The notes under the pieces: generated by a model
The model's database searches: none
Told to the model about the DNA's origin: nothing
Seen by the model: the letters and a program-made list of their open reading frames with translations, nothing else
Shown here: in pieces, positions 1 through 9,132 of the stretch
Layout of the letters: every line of letters begins with the position of its first letter
Position numbering within the stretch: position 1 is the stretch's first letter
Made by a program: the position numbers and the translations under genes
Assembly (NCBI GenBank): GCA_902471875.1
Contig: CABRLN010000003.1
Span: 51,117 to 115,116, forward strand
From: an uncultured Clostridium sp.
GTDB taxonomy: Bacteria > Bacillota > Clostridia > Oscillospirales > Acutalibacteraceae
Length of the DNA stretch: 64,000 nucleotides
Direction: 5' to 3'

Positions 1-1087
1 TTGTAGAATGATTTACACTAAAACGGATTGTCCCAGAAGGAAAGGTTCCTAAGAACCTGTGTGCAAGAGGGGCACAGTGAAGCCCTGTTCTGACAGCAAT
101 ATTGCGCTCGCTAAAAAGCTGTCCCGAAGTATCACTGCTTATACCATCAATAGTGCAAGAAACAATTCCCACATATTTTCGAGTTGGTTCGTTTCCAATA
201 ACATTTATAAAGTCGTATTTATTGAGCAACTCAAGCAATTGCTTTCTTTTTTGCTGCTCTTCAGAATACAATGTTGATATTCCTTTTTCTTTTATCCAAG
301 ATAATGCCGCATTCAATCCGGCAATTCCTGAAATGTTCATCGTTCCTATTTCAAATCGTTCAGGGATGCTTATAGGCATATCTTGAATTGCTGACTCAAA
401 TCCAGTTCCGCCAAAAAGCACTGCGGGTAAATCTATTTGCGGATTCATAACAAAGCCGGATATACCCGTTGGTCCCAGAAGTGTTTTGTGACCTGCAAAC
501 ACGGCAAAATCAAACGATTCCTGACCTACATCACATTCAATAAGTCCTGCAGTCTGCGACATATCCAAAACAGTTAGTGAATTGTACCGTTTTGCCAGTT
601 GAAAAATTTTTTCAACTGGTGCAACAAGTCCTATCACATTGCTAGCATGGCTTACAACAACAACATCTGGCTTTTCTTTGTCAAACTGATACCTGATACG
701 CTCCAAATCATATTCAAGACTTTTAGAAACAGAGAGTTGCCTTACAATGATTTTCCCTTGTACTTCAAAATTATGGAGTGTTCTTGTAACTGCATTATGT
801 TCAAATGGACTAATATAAAAAGTTTTTGTTCCAGAGTATACAAGCCCCTGAAGAACGATGTTCAAGGCAATTGTCGCACTAGGCTCGAAGATAACCTGCT
901 TAGCCGGACAACAGAGTATGTCTGTAATTTTATTTCTGGTATCATTTAATAGCTTTTTTGCGGACAACGCAAGACCATAATTACCTCTGCCAACACTTCC
1001 ACCGGAGGCCCGATAAAACTGATCCATGTATTTATATACACATTCGGGTTTTGGAAATGTGGTTGCAGCATTATCAAAATAAGCCAC
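1..1087 (-). CDS. sspA: Cysteine desulfurase, SspA-like (3' end cut by window edge)
   Basis: PLP-dependent class V aminotransferase of the cysteine desulfurase family. It would take sulfur from cysteine as a persulfide and pass it to the DNA-modifying SspD-like enzyme. The start is GTG at 1087 behind AGGAGG, giving a product that opens MAYFDNAATTFPKPE. The PLP lysine lies in GHKTLLGPTG (near 495), and the catalytic cysteine in GLHCAPLAH (about 71-79), followed by GTIRFSVNHS. About 362 codons are present, so only a short tail is missing. The start is 11 bp past the stop of the large ATPase gene, in the same operon. The name sspA here means the phosphorothioation gene, not stringent starvation protein A. 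The desulfurase call is firm; the Ssp assignment rests on the neighbours. Confidence 0.85.
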   Translation of the reverse strand, partial: MAYFDNAATTFPKPECVYKYMDQFYRASGGSVGRGNYGLALSAKKLLNDTRNKITDILCCPAKQVIFEPSATIALNIVLQGLVYSGTKTFYISPFEHNAVTRTLHNFEVQGKIIVRQLSVSKSLEYDLERIRYQFDKEKPDVVVVSHASNVIGLVAPVEKIFQLAKRYNSLTVLDMSQTAGLIECDVGQESFDFAVFAGHKTLLGPTGISGFVMNPQIDLPAVLFGGTGFESAIQDMPISIPERFEIGTMNISGIAGLNAALSWIKEKGISTLYSEEQQKRKQLLELLNKYDFINVIGNEPTRKYVGIVSCTIDGISSDTSGQLFSERNIAVRTGLHCAPLAHRFLGTFPSGTIRFSVNHST

Positions 1088-1098
1088 TGTGTGCCTCC

Positions 1099-4000
1099 TT
1101 AACAAAATTTTTCAAGAATATCGATCAGTACCTGGCGCTTCTCTTGTTCAGATATTGCTTGTCCCATAGCCTCCAAAGACTTTGAAATTTGGTTATGGAG
1201 TAACATTCCTCTCTTGCTTATCTCTGCTCTTTCGAAACTTTTTATTGTCCGTTCTCCGCCTTTGCTTACAAATATGACTTGATAATCACTTGTTGAAGAA
1301 GCGGTTTTAGTTTCACTGCTGCTCCTATATGCTTCTGCGGAAGCTTTGAATTGAGTAAGCTTTTCAACAAAGATAGTGCTTGTATTGCTATCCCAATCAT
1401 CCAAACGCAGTCCTGTTACAGTTTTTGCGAGTCTAGCTATGAAAGAGCCTTCATCGTTAGTTACATTTTGGAACAAGCCGAGACACTTATCAGTGCCGTC
1501 TTGAAATAGATAGTCAAACGCTCCTTGATCAATGGAATCACACCAATCCTTAATCGCAGATGCAAGCGATACCCTTCCAACAAGTTTTTCATCTTGACGT
1601 AGTATAAATATAGCTTTAATCTTAGCTGATAGAGACTTTTTAAGCCTATCAAGAATGCTATCAAAGCAATTCTTTGCCGCCTGTATATTCTCGCTAAGTC
1701 CGGGAGTAAACTCATCATATCCAAATGTCTGCGGAAGCTTTTCAAAAAGCAAGCTGTATCCGCTTGTGCTTTGTCTAAGCAGCTTCATCATGCCAAGATA
1801 GCGCGCATCAATTTTCTTCCCGTTTGGAAGAGCCTTGCTTTCTTTCGCAAATATAGGAAGAGAAAGCATCCAACGCTTCATGGCATTTACAATATAGTCG
1901 TATGTATTAGATGTTTTTTCTGCATCAATAACATATTCGTCAAAAATCTCAGCCATATTTGAGACAAACTCTTCCTTTTCGGAGTCCCAATCAATATAAG
2001 ACAGCGTAAAGGCAGCTGGATTAGCGTTGATTTGAAGCAAAGTATCTGCTGTCATTGCAACTTGTCCGTATTTGTCTGTTATTACAACTTGCTGACGATA
2101 TTCATGCATTACAGCAGCAAGGTAAATAGGTATCAATCCTTTGCGTAAACCGATGTGATATTCTGGAAGAGAGAGCATATCATATAAAATATCAAAATCA
2201 ATAGATCCATTTCTTCGCGCTCTAATGATAAAATATTCAATCGTTTTCATCATGTTAGCCATCTTAGAATCTTGTGGATGGAGATTGATAACTGGTATTC
2301 CAGTTGATTCGTCCCATATGCCGGTCCGAATCAGTGTGCTTCGCATGATTGAAACCTCTTGTCCGGTACCATTTAAGCCAAGATTAGGTTCTAACTGGTT
2401 GCGCAAAAGAGCAGATACAATTTTATTTCTACTATTTCTCGCAATGCTTGTAATTTCATCACGATTTACTGCCTCGTTATTGATAACTGGTGTCATTGAA
2501 AATTCTGAATCACAAATATCTGACATGAGTTCTGTTAGTGTAGCTTTTCTATTTATATACTTTTTTACACCGTCGAAAAAGTAGTCAGACTTGTACTCCT
2601 CGGGATGCGAATAAGCAGACAAAAAAGAGTTGATAACATCCCTAAGATCTTCGTAAACGACATCGTATTCTTCAAATAGAACGGGATCATTTGAGGCTTC
2701 TTCTCTAAGAGCACAGACTGCCTCGTATTCTTGTACGATCCGCTCAATGTCAAAGAAATGCTTAGGAAGAATGAAAATATGTCTAGTACAGCCTTTGCTT
2801 GTTTTTAGAATAGTATCTCGTAAAGTAGGTATAGATTCTTCATTATGCGGAATAACTGCGAAAATCACGCCGTCTGCATTTATGTTCTCGCTTTTAATTA
2901 CCCAATTCGTATCATTTGTGACTTCGTCTTCATCAACAAAGATAAATGAAAAGAAACGGGTCATTTCTCTATCGTCGTTATATCTTGATGGGTACATATA
3001 GTTGTCGAAGTTCGATGTATTGAGTGTTTCTTTTACTGCAATTTGGTTAGCATGAACTTCAACATAATCATTTATTTTGCTTCGAATATCAACTCCAGAA
3101 GTTTGCTTGAGACGAAGACAGTTATTACTTCGCTTCAGATATACCACAAATTCTTTTTCAATGAGATTGTCAATAGCACCATTAATGTCCTGCACAGAGT
3201 ATGAAGCTGAATAGGCCCCAACAATCTCGTCTTTCGTTGGTTTGAGACGCTCAAACTGTGCCAAAACATAAATAAGCGAGAGTGTCTTTACAATTTTTGC
3301 CTCAAGCGATTGAGGTGGTAACGCTGACAAAATAGTACTTGTTAACACATAGTTATCGTGAATTTCCCCTCCATAAGTTTCCTTTTTGAACAACGGCTCA
3401 AAATAGTCATAGATCGCATCGGGGGTTATGAGTTCAAAGTGATTGTCATCATAGGAGTCAATAAAAGCTCTTAATGTTGAGGGACCATCTGCTGACAGAA
3501 ATGTAAAAAGTGTACGCTCGTTTTGAGCTACACGCTCAGAAAGGCGTGGCAAAATAAATGTTGAAACTGGATGCAAAGGATAGCAGCCCAAGATAGCTGT
3601 TTGCAACTCTGAACTATTAGCTGAAAACAGAGGGTGATTTTTGTATCGCTTTGAAATGCTCTCAAAATCCTTCTGATTTCTTGCTTGAAATGCAGTCCAT
3701 AGCGTTGGTTCTTTTTGGATTACAGAAGAAATAATCTCATAAGTCTGGGAAAAATTGTTGTTTAAGTGGATGTGTTTAAAGCGTTCTGAAACTCCACGCC
3801 ATCCATCAACTTTTTGCTTTGGAAGTTTATCAATATAATTAGCAATTTCCTTATGGGAAATGAGCATTAAGTGGAGTTGAGTCACACCACTTCGATTGCA
3901 TTTTTCTGCAAAATCTTGAAGCGTTTTTGTATCGCTCAAAGAAGCCTCTGTTATATTCGCTTCAAGATATTTGCTAAACTCATCGTAAACAACATATAAA

Positions 4001-4707
4001 CCCGAATATCCATACTGTTTCAAGCTTTTTGCAACACTTTCGTAGAGCTCAACAACATCGAATCCCAAAAACGGGTTAAATGTACTTCCTGCGGTAAGTG
4101 ATGGATAAACGCGTTCAAAAACCTCGTAAGCAGAAATACTATAGTTCGATAGCTCTTCGATAAAAACGCTAACTGGTTTGTCAATTGCTTCGCAAAACAA
4201 TTCATAGGTTTTTGGAAATTCGTTTTGCCATCTATTGATTACAGAAATAGCAGCGCGGTAATTCGTTTCAGGCATTATGCTCAAAAGATCATTATCTGAA
4301 AGGGTTCTCTGAAGTGCTAACAGAAATGCTTGAGTAAGGCTGGTATTGCTTCCCGTAATAACGACAGGCAGTATTTTTTCAGAACTATCGTAGTAATTCT
4401 GAACAACTTGAAGCAACCGAGGATTTTCTAAAATCTTTGGCATCGTCTTTTCGAACAAGGAAAGATCTTTCTTTAGAAGCATAGATAAAATCATCAAAAC
4501 AATGTGCGATTTTCCTTTTCCGTATGCTCCAATCAAAATCCTTGAACGCTCTGTTGATGTTACCGCCGTGCTATCTAAAACATCAGATAATAACCGGAGT
4601 GCAGATTGTGTTGGTATAAAGTTTTTGAGTTTTCCATCGTTGTTTAGGTCGTATCCAATATTCACAGAATATTGAAACCCGGAAGCAACAGAAATCATAT
4701 CACTCAT
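1099..4707 (-). CDS. sspC: Large P-loop ATPase, SspC-like component of DNA phosphorothioation
   Basis: A 1,202-residue protein with an N-terminal Walker A motif GAYGKGKSH (about residues 60-68) and an acidic Walker B-like stretch VVYDEFSKYL (about residue 240). The remainder lacks motifs I can assign. Large ATPases of this kind occur in BREX, Dnd and Ssp systems. Its position between a DUF4007 gene and a cysteine desulfurase, with a PAPS-reductase-like gene in the same operon, points to SspC, the ATPase of single-strand phosphorothioation. The start codon overlaps the stop of the DUF4007 gene as ATGA, indicating translational coupling. ATPase activity is well supported; the specific name is inference from context and could be refuted by a profile search against SspC and BrxC/PglY families. 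Confidence 0.75.
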   Translation of the reverse strand: MSDMISVASGFQYSVNIGYDLNNDGKLKNFIPTQSALRLLSDVLDSTAVTSTERSRILIGAYGKGKSHIVLMILSMLLKKDLSLFEKTMPKILENPRLLQVVQNYYDSSEKILPVVITGSNTSLTQAFLLALQRTLSDNDLLSIMPETNYRAAISVINRWQNEFPKTYELFCEAIDKPVSVFIEELSNYSISAYEVFERVYPSLTAGSTFNPFLGFDVVELYESVAKSLKQYGYSGLYVVYDEFSKYLEANITEASLSDTKTLQDFAEKCNRSGVTQLHLMLISHKEIANYIDKLPKQKVDGWRGVSERFKHIHLNNNFSQTYEIISSVIQKEPTLWTAFQARNQKDFESISKRYKNHPLFSANSSELQTAILGCYPLHPVSTFILPRLSERVAQNERTLFTFLSADGPSTLRAFIDSYDDNHFELITPDAIYDYFEPLFKKETYGGEIHDNYVLTSTILSALPPQSLEAKIVKTLSLIYVLAQFERLKPTKDEIVGAYSASYSVQDINGAIDNLIEKEFVVYLKRSNNCLRLKQTSGVDIRSKINDYVEVHANQIAVKETLNTSNFDNYMYPSRYNDDREMTRFFSFIFVDEDEVTNDTNWVIKSENINADGVIFAVIPHNEESIPTLRDTILKTSKGCTRHIFILPKHFFDIERIVQEYEAVCALREEASNDPVLFEEYDVVYEDLRDVINSFLSAYSHPEEYKSDYFFDGVKKYINRKATLTELMSDICDSEFSMTPVINNEAVNRDEITSIARNSRNKIVSALLRNQLEPNLGLNGTGQEVSIMRSTLIRTGIWDESTGIPVINLHPQDSKMANMMKTIEYFIIRARRNGSIDFDILYDMLSLPEYHIGLRKGLIPIYLAAVMHEYRQQVVITDKYGQVAMTADTLLQINANPAAFTLSYIDWDSEKEEFVSNMAEIFDEYVIDAEKTSNTYDYIVNAMKRWMLSLPIFAKESKALPNGKKIDARYLGMMKLLRQSTSGYSLLFEKLPQTFGYDEFTPGLSENIQAAKNCFDSILDRLKKSLSAKIKAIFILRQDEKLVGRVSLASAIKDWCDSIDQGAFDYLFQDGTDKCLGLFQNVTNDEGSFIARLAKTVTGLRLDDWDSNTSTIFVEKLTQFKASAEAYRSSSETKTASSTSDYQVIFVSKGGERTIKSFERAEISKRGMLLHNQISKSLEAMGQAISEQEKRQVLIDILEKFC

Positions 4708-5609
4708 TGTTTCATCTCCTGCTCACTGATGCTTTGATAGTATGTCTCCACACACTGTTGAAATGAAGTCTGGTGGAGAAGTCGAATAACATCAAGTCCT
4801 GATGTTCTATTTATTTTGATTTCACCGATTTTCTCAATTTGATAAAGAACATCCAGCAAGGTGATTGCGTCCAAATTGAACACTCGACCGATATTATTTG
4901 GCGAAGTCAAAAGCTCATTTAGACTTATTTCTTCTCTCGCCCCAGCCTGATCTGCAATAACAGCTAAGGCGACCCACGGATTGATAGATCTTGCTACTGG
5001 AACAGCTTTGCGATAAGTCCTTTTTTCTTTACTTAATACATCAATCAGTCCAAGCTCTCCAAATGGGCAATCTATATTTCCCTCTGGTGAAACACGACTT
5101 GAATTGATTTTATATCTCGGCAAGTAAGTGTTTATGATACAGGAAAAATCATCATTCAGTGACCTGATAGCAACCGAATCACTCTCATTAGACATACGGA
5201 TGAAGCACTGTAGCGAAACAACAAAATCTTCACGACTAAATTCATTCATGTTAAACTCGTTAAAGAAGAAATACCATGAAGTTGCTTCTGAACGATTGCT
5301 AGCAAGACGATATTGAAGTAAATACAAGGTGCCCTTTTCTTCAATGTAGCGATCGTTGTTGAAAACACTTTCCCCAAAAGATGTAAACCGTTGTATTCTT
5401 CTGCCACTTTTTGGCTCCTCTGTTAAACCTACCGCTTGGAGCCAATAACGCAAAGCCTTTACCATATTAGCTCCAATACCCAAGACATCCATAGGGTTTT
5501 CATCTTTAGAAATAAAAACATCTCCTTTTGCATGGACATATTTCATGCCCTTGCTCAACCAGCCCTTTCGTATAAAAAATGTATCATGAGCACGAAATTT
5601 CATTGCCAT
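4704..5609 (-). CDS. sspB: DUF4007 family protein, SspB-like
   Basis: A 301-residue protein whose start (KFRAHDTFFIRKGWLSKGM) and early region with LGIGANMVKALRYWL match DUF4007. As I recall the literature on SspABCD systems, SspB carries this domain and acts as a strand-nicking factor needed for single-strand phosphorothioation. It is encoded between the PAPS-reductase-like gene (17-bp gap) and the ATPase gene (ATGA overlap), so the four genes form one tight operon. A GGAGGAG site five bases before ATG at 5609 sets the start. DUF4007 assignment is strong. The nickase role is carried over from the family and is not visible as a catalytic motif here. Confidence 0.75.
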   Translation of the reverse strand: MAMKFRAHDTFFIRKGWLSKGMKYVHAKGDVFISKDENPMDVLGIGANMVKALRYWLQAVGLTEEPKSGRRIQRFTSFGESVFNNDRYIEEKGTLYLLQYRLASNRSEATSWYFFFNEFNMNEFSREDFVVSLQCFIRMSNESDSVAIRSLNDDFSCIINTYLPRYKINSSRVSPEGNIDCPFGELGLIDVLSKEKRTYRKAVPVARSINPWVALAVIADQAGAREEISLNELLTSPNNIGRVFNLDAITLLDVLYQIEKIGEIKINRTSGLDVIRLLHQTSFQQCVETYYQSISEQEMKQ

Positions 5610-5626
5610 GCAAACTCCTCCACTAC

Positions 5627-7342
5627 TTACTTTGTTCTTAGATACCTATCCATCATGCAGCCACCATCAAGATACTTTGCGGTTATGCACGCTTTACAAT
5701 GGACACATTTTTGAGGGTCAATATAGTACCCAAAACTGTTTATAGAAATTGCTCCCGCTTTACAAATCGATTCGCATTTCAAGCATTTTCTACACGCATT
5801 AAACTTTCTAATTTGATAGCCGACCATTCGCTGTATGTTATCATGATCTGCAACATTCATCGTCCTCACTTTGACAGAATAATCGTAACCATCCTGTGTA
5901 AATGGCTGTAAAGATATAATTGGCACATTACTTCTGCTATCGAGCACAATTACCTCGTGTAGCAGTTTCCTGCCAAGTTCGGGAGCTATGCGACCAAAGG
6001 GGACAAACATTCCAATCAATTCTTCATCAAATGGACGATTCAAGCGATATATTTTCGCATGATCCTCGGCTGTACAATTTGTAAATCTGATTTTTACATC
6101 ATTAGCTGATGGCAACCCGTTTCCACCCTGACGTGCTTTCCATTTGCCCGAATCGACATACACTTCAGGATCGGGTTTGCCGATCTTCGCAGCAAAGTTA
6201 ACAAGGAAGGATCTCCACTTTTTTGACCTATCCGGCATATAGATACGTGATAAGAATTGAGCACGCTGATTATTATTAGGACAACACCAACAGCCCACTC
6301 TATCATAGCCAAGGCGATATGCATCATTGAAATCTATTTTTTCAGAAAGAATATAAAGCCAAATATCAATATCCTTCCAAAAGAAGATAGGCGAGGCGAC
6401 TGTTTGCTGTTTGATTTTAACCGCTTCAGCACTGTCTTCGATTCGATTATATTTGCTACGACTTACAGACTCCGCTTTTCGTATTCCGTAGAATGTTAGA
6501 ATCTGTTGACTGCCATACATACTGTTTATCACGCGAGTAATTGGTCCAGTCTTGAACATAGAGCAACACCAACGCATCATACGAGCTGGAGGACCAATAT
6601 CCTCGCAAACATCATAAAAATCCTGCTCGTCGTTTTTGGCAATTTGGAATATAGCGTTCGGATGAGCGGCTCTAAAGCGTTCAGCGTATTCCGCGGTGCT
6701 CGGGAATTCAAGCGTTGTGTCTCCATAAATATGAACAAGGCAAGGATCACTTAATGCCTTAACAGCGAGATCGGCGGACACTGTAGAGTCTTTGCCCCCC
6801 GAAAAAGATACGACAATATTCTCAGCTGGGAACTTTGAAGAGGCTTTTTTGATAAATTGAAATGCTTCGTCCTTCAGGTACTCCAACCTGCTGTGATTTG
6901 CGAGGATGAATGTTTCGATGTGCCGATCGAAGGCATCATAACCATTCTTCGAGGAACATTCATTTAGTTTTTTGATTATAGAGTCAACATTTGCTGTTTC
7001 ATAAATGCTGTTCGGCATAGATATAGCCTTTCCATTTATGTAGTATCTATTATTGTTTGCCCACACAGACTCTTCCCACAAGCTGTTAGGTTCTTTATTT
7101 AGAAGTAACTCTACTAAAAGCCGTTCTTCTGGAAATACAGGACGCAGATCAGCGGCAAGGTACTTTGTTTTTCCTCCACAAACAGGGCAGGATCCTTTAT
7201 CTGCTTGTACAGCTGTATTAATTATTGGGGTATGACAGCGCTCACACCAATATACTTCAACAGGAAGATCTTCGACTGTGGTATCGCCGCAAACAGGACA
7301 AACACTTGCATTTGTTTCAATATTACACTGCTTGCACCACAT
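5627..7342 (-). CDS. sspD: PAPS-reductase-fold ATP pyrophosphatase with zinc-ribbon and ferredoxin domains, SspD-like
   Basis: About 571 residues. Start chosen at ATG 7342, seven bases after AAGGGGGA; an upstream GTG at 7381 has no such site. The N-terminus holds two zinc-ribbon-like CxxC pairs (CKQC/CPVCG, then CERC/CPVCG). The PP-loop is VSFSGGKDST (about residues 178-187). Further cysteines in RWCCSMFK and GCWCCPNNNQ resemble the Fe-S/sulfur-handling cysteines of DndC-like enzymes. The C-terminus has a bacterial ferredoxin pattern, CRKCLKCESIC then CVHCKAC. The family activates a substrate by adenylation and inserts sulfur; in Dnd and Ssp systems it modifies the DNA backbone. It is the first gene of the ssp operon. 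An alternative is a general sulfurtransferase, but the DUF4007, ATPase and desulfurase neighbours argue for SspD. Confidence 0.8.
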   Translation of the reverse strand: MWCKQCNIETNASVCPVCGDTTVEDLPVEVYWCERCHTPIINTAVQADKGSCPVCGGKTKYLAADLRPVFPEERLLVELLLNKEPNSLWEESVWANNNRYYINGKAISMPNSIYETANVDSIIKKLNECSSKNGYDAFDRHIETFILANHSRLEYLKDEAFQFIKKASSKFPAENIVVSFSGGKDSTVSADLAVKALSDPCLVHIYGDTTLEFPSTAEYAERFRAAHPNAIFQIAKNDEQDFYDVCEDIGPPARMMRWCCSMFKTGPITRVINSMYGSQQILTFYGIRKAESVSRSKYNRIEDSAEAVKIKQQTVASPIFFWKDIDIWLYILSEKIDFNDAYRLGYDRVGCWCCPNNNQRAQFLSRIYMPDRSKKWRSFLVNFAAKIGKPDPEVYVDSGKWKARQGGNGLPSANDVKIRFTNCTAEDHAKIYRLNRPFDEELIGMFVPFGRIAPELGRKLLHEVIVLDSRSNVPIISLQPFTQDGYDYSVKVRTMNVADHDNIQRMVGYQIRKFNACRKCLKCESICKAGAISINSFGYYIDPQKCVHCKACITAKYLDGGCMMDRYLRTK

Positions 7343-7430
7343 ACTAAATCCCCCTTTTTGCCAAATTTGAGATGTCAACACACGACTCTATGTAATATAA
7401 TATCATATTCTATGTCCCATAAACTGTACT

Positions 7431-7634
7431 TTATTCGTCAAAAAACTCCATTATTTCATTAGGAGTGCAATCAAGAGCCCCGCAAATGCTGCCAACGACA
7501 TCCGTTGTTATGTTTTCGTCTCTTGCAAGTTTCAGCATTTGATAGCGGGTTAAGTGAGCAGCTTCTTGGAGGTCTTTCTTTTTCATCTTCTTATCAATTA
7601 AGATTTTCCAAAGTTTATTATACCTGACTGCCAT
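7431..7634 (-). CDS. Small Cro/CI-type helix-turn-helix protein, candidate regulator of the ssp operon
   Basis: A 67-residue protein (MAVRYNKLWKILIDKKMKKK...) that is almost entirely a Cro/CI DNA-binding domain: helices LQEAAHLTRYQMLKLAR, then a domain end CGALDCTPNEIMEFFDE. Proteins of this size and ending are common stand-alone repressors in Firmicutes. It lies 88 bp upstream of the sspD-like gene on the same strand behind a good promoter, so it may autoregulate and control the modification operon. It has no effector domain. A ribosome site CAAAGGAG precedes ATG 7634. The DNA-binding call is secure; the target is inferred only from position. Confidence 0.75.
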   Translation of the reverse strand: MAVRYNKLWKILIDKKMKKKDLQEAAHLTRYQMLKLARDENITTDVVGSICGALDCTPNEIMEFFDE

Positions 7635-7694
7635 ATTTATTCTCCTTTGGCGTGTGTTTTATCAAACTAAGATATAAATCGACTAATTTATTAT

Positions 7695-7723
7695 ATTATA
7701 GCACTATTTATTCTAACAATCAA
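7695..7723 (-). promoter_or_regulatory. Promoter for the small regulator and ssp operon
   Basis: Read on the minus strand: TTGATT (7723-7718), a 17-base spacer, and TATAAT (7700-7695). It is 61 bp upstream of the regulator start at 7634. No other strong promoter is visible between it and the sspD-like gene. Confidence 0.6.
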
Positions 7724-8238
7724 TCTTAAGTACGGGATTTTAGATAAAAATATCGAAAAGAGTCGAATCTGGAAAAATGATTTGACTTTCAACTTCCTTG
7801 CTGGTAACTCGTCAATGAATATTTGGACTATTTCGGTACTACGGAAGTAGTTTTTATTAAAAATACGCAGACATTGCTCAATTGAAGCATACCTGATTGC
7901 ACGCTAAATATAGAATACCTATCTTTTAAGTTAAAAGTTTAAATAAATAAATGCTATATCAAAATCCTTTAATGATGGCGAATATAAAAAAATAGAAGAA
8001 GCTACATATTGGCTGCACTATTGACAGGCTTTATTTGTCAATGCTTAGGGATAACGAATGGCACATTATCCAATTGATTAATGGAGAAGAAATAACTTTA
8101 TCCATAGAACAATTTAAAAAAATATAAAATTTATAAAATCAAATAGATGAAAAAGTTAGGTGAAAAACTTAGCTGCGATTATACTAATTATTTGTCTACA
8201 TAAAAATTGAGGTTGTCTTTTGCGTGACAATCTCTTTT
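7724..8238. other. Intergenic stretch with decayed coding sequence
   Basis: About 500 bp of AT-rich sequence without an intact gene. Reading frames on the plus strand around 7960-8127 give protein-like text broken by frameshifts, and the last piece is listed separately. Nothing else is recognisable. Confidence 0.5.
8041..8127 (+). pseudogene. Short C-terminal-like coding remnant, family not recognised
   Basis: Frame beginning ATG 8041 reads MLRDNEWHIIQLINGEEI and ends EQFKKI before TAA at 8125. The text looks like a real protein C-terminus (mixed hydrophobic and charged). The frame just upstream (KKIEEATYWLHY, then stop) suggests a frameshifted gene. I do not recognise the family. No ribosome site is clear. 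Confidence 0.25.
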
Positions 8239-8442
8239 TTAGTTGAACAAATTATTACATTGGTCAACTATATTTTCAATTATTCTAATTTGTGAAGGAG
8301 CAAGCTGTTTCAGTTTATCAGATAGAATCAATAAATCTTTATCAATGATTTCACCTGTCAAAAGATAGTCAGCGCTCACATTTAATGCTTTTGATAGCTT
8401 TAATAAATTTTCAGGGCGCATCGCTCTTTTTGGGTTCATCAC
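8239..8442 (-). pseudogene. C-terminal part of a Cro/CI-family regulator truncated by an IS remnant
   Basis: The frame reads KRAMRPENLLKLSKALNVSADYLLTGE followed by a short helical tail ending DQCNNLFN. This is the last helix pair and C-terminal extension of a Cro/CI repressor. In an intact protein about 35-40 residues with the recognition helix should precede it. Instead, upstream sequence after a few more codons (IPQKIVMNPKRAM) becomes the ISL3 transposase tail. The apparent ATG at 8442 is internal, so this is not a functional start. Confidence 0.65.
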
Positions 8443-8742
8443 GATTTTTTGTGGGATGGTGAACGGACAGAAGAAATAGAAAGATAGCGAATCAAGGTAA
8501 AAAAGAAGTCATCATCACGGTAACCGTAGCCGATTCTTTTAGCAACCTTGATCTTGTTGTTGAAGCCTTCGAGCTTGCCGGTGCTGATTGAGTAGATAGC
8601 ATGGGCAGTTAAACCGGGGAGCCGTTTTTCTTTTTGAACTGCAAACCGTACCAATGCGGGAATCTCACTTTTTTCGCCGCCTGAAACCATTTTGTCCATC
8701 CGGTGACTGCTTGTTGGTAATCTGTCAATTCCGCCAAAGGTG
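8439..8742 (-). mobile_element. ISL3-family transposase C-terminal remnant
   Basis: The minus-strand frame contains TGKLEGFNNKIKVAKRIGYG followed by YRDDDFFFTLIRYLS, the diagnostic C-terminal end of ISL3-type DDE transposases. Only about 90 residues survive. At its 5' side (near 8740) the frame runs into antisense of the type III restriction remnant, and at its 3' side it abuts the broken regulator. No inverted repeats are evident, so it is a dead fragment. Confidence 0.7.
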
Positions 8743-9036
8743 GTAGTTTGGCTTGCACCGTCAGACGCAATTATTGAGCAGACGGTCAATACCCTTTCCA
8801 ATGTCAATCATCCGTACAGACAAAAGATAGATCAGGATTTTGCGGGCAAGGTCGGCATATATACAAAAGAGCAGCTAAAGAACGACGACAGCAAAGCAAA
8901 ACTCGCTCTCGGCAAGAAGTGGGATATGATGTGTGGCTCCAAATTCAAGTATTATATGGTCTTTGAACATAAGGAAATGGAGATTCAAGGTTCCTATACG
9001 ATGGATAAGTTTATTGAGATTTTGAAGAATTTGTAA
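8707..9036 (+). pseudogene. Internally deleted type III restriction enzyme (Res) remnant
   Basis: The frame is open from the stop at 8704 and reads KVVVWLAPSDAIIEQT followed by HPYRQKIDQDF and VYTKEQL-like text (GIYTKEQLK). This is the region after the Walker A motif in type III restriction Res subunits. It then passes directly to LGKKWDMMCGSKFKYYMVFE and DKFIEILKNL, which looks like a Res C-terminus. Intact Res proteins have roughly 900-1,000 residues, so most of the helicase and nuclease is gone. The Walker A part is missing upstream, replaced by the ISL3 remnant. First half of the call is fairly sure; the C-terminal match is from memory. Confidence 0.6.
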
Positions 9037-9132
9037 TTGATATTAAAAAATGTAAATAAGCTTGACAAATAATTACCATCAACAAGCTAATGTAAATAAC
9101 TATAAAATAAAAAATAAATCAATATAAAAGCC

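Noticed and set aside
1099..4707. BREX BrxC/PglY as identity for the large ATPase
   Set aside because: No methyltransferase PglX or alkaline phosphatase PglZ is near; DUF4007, PAPS-reductase and desulfurase neighbours fit Ssp better.
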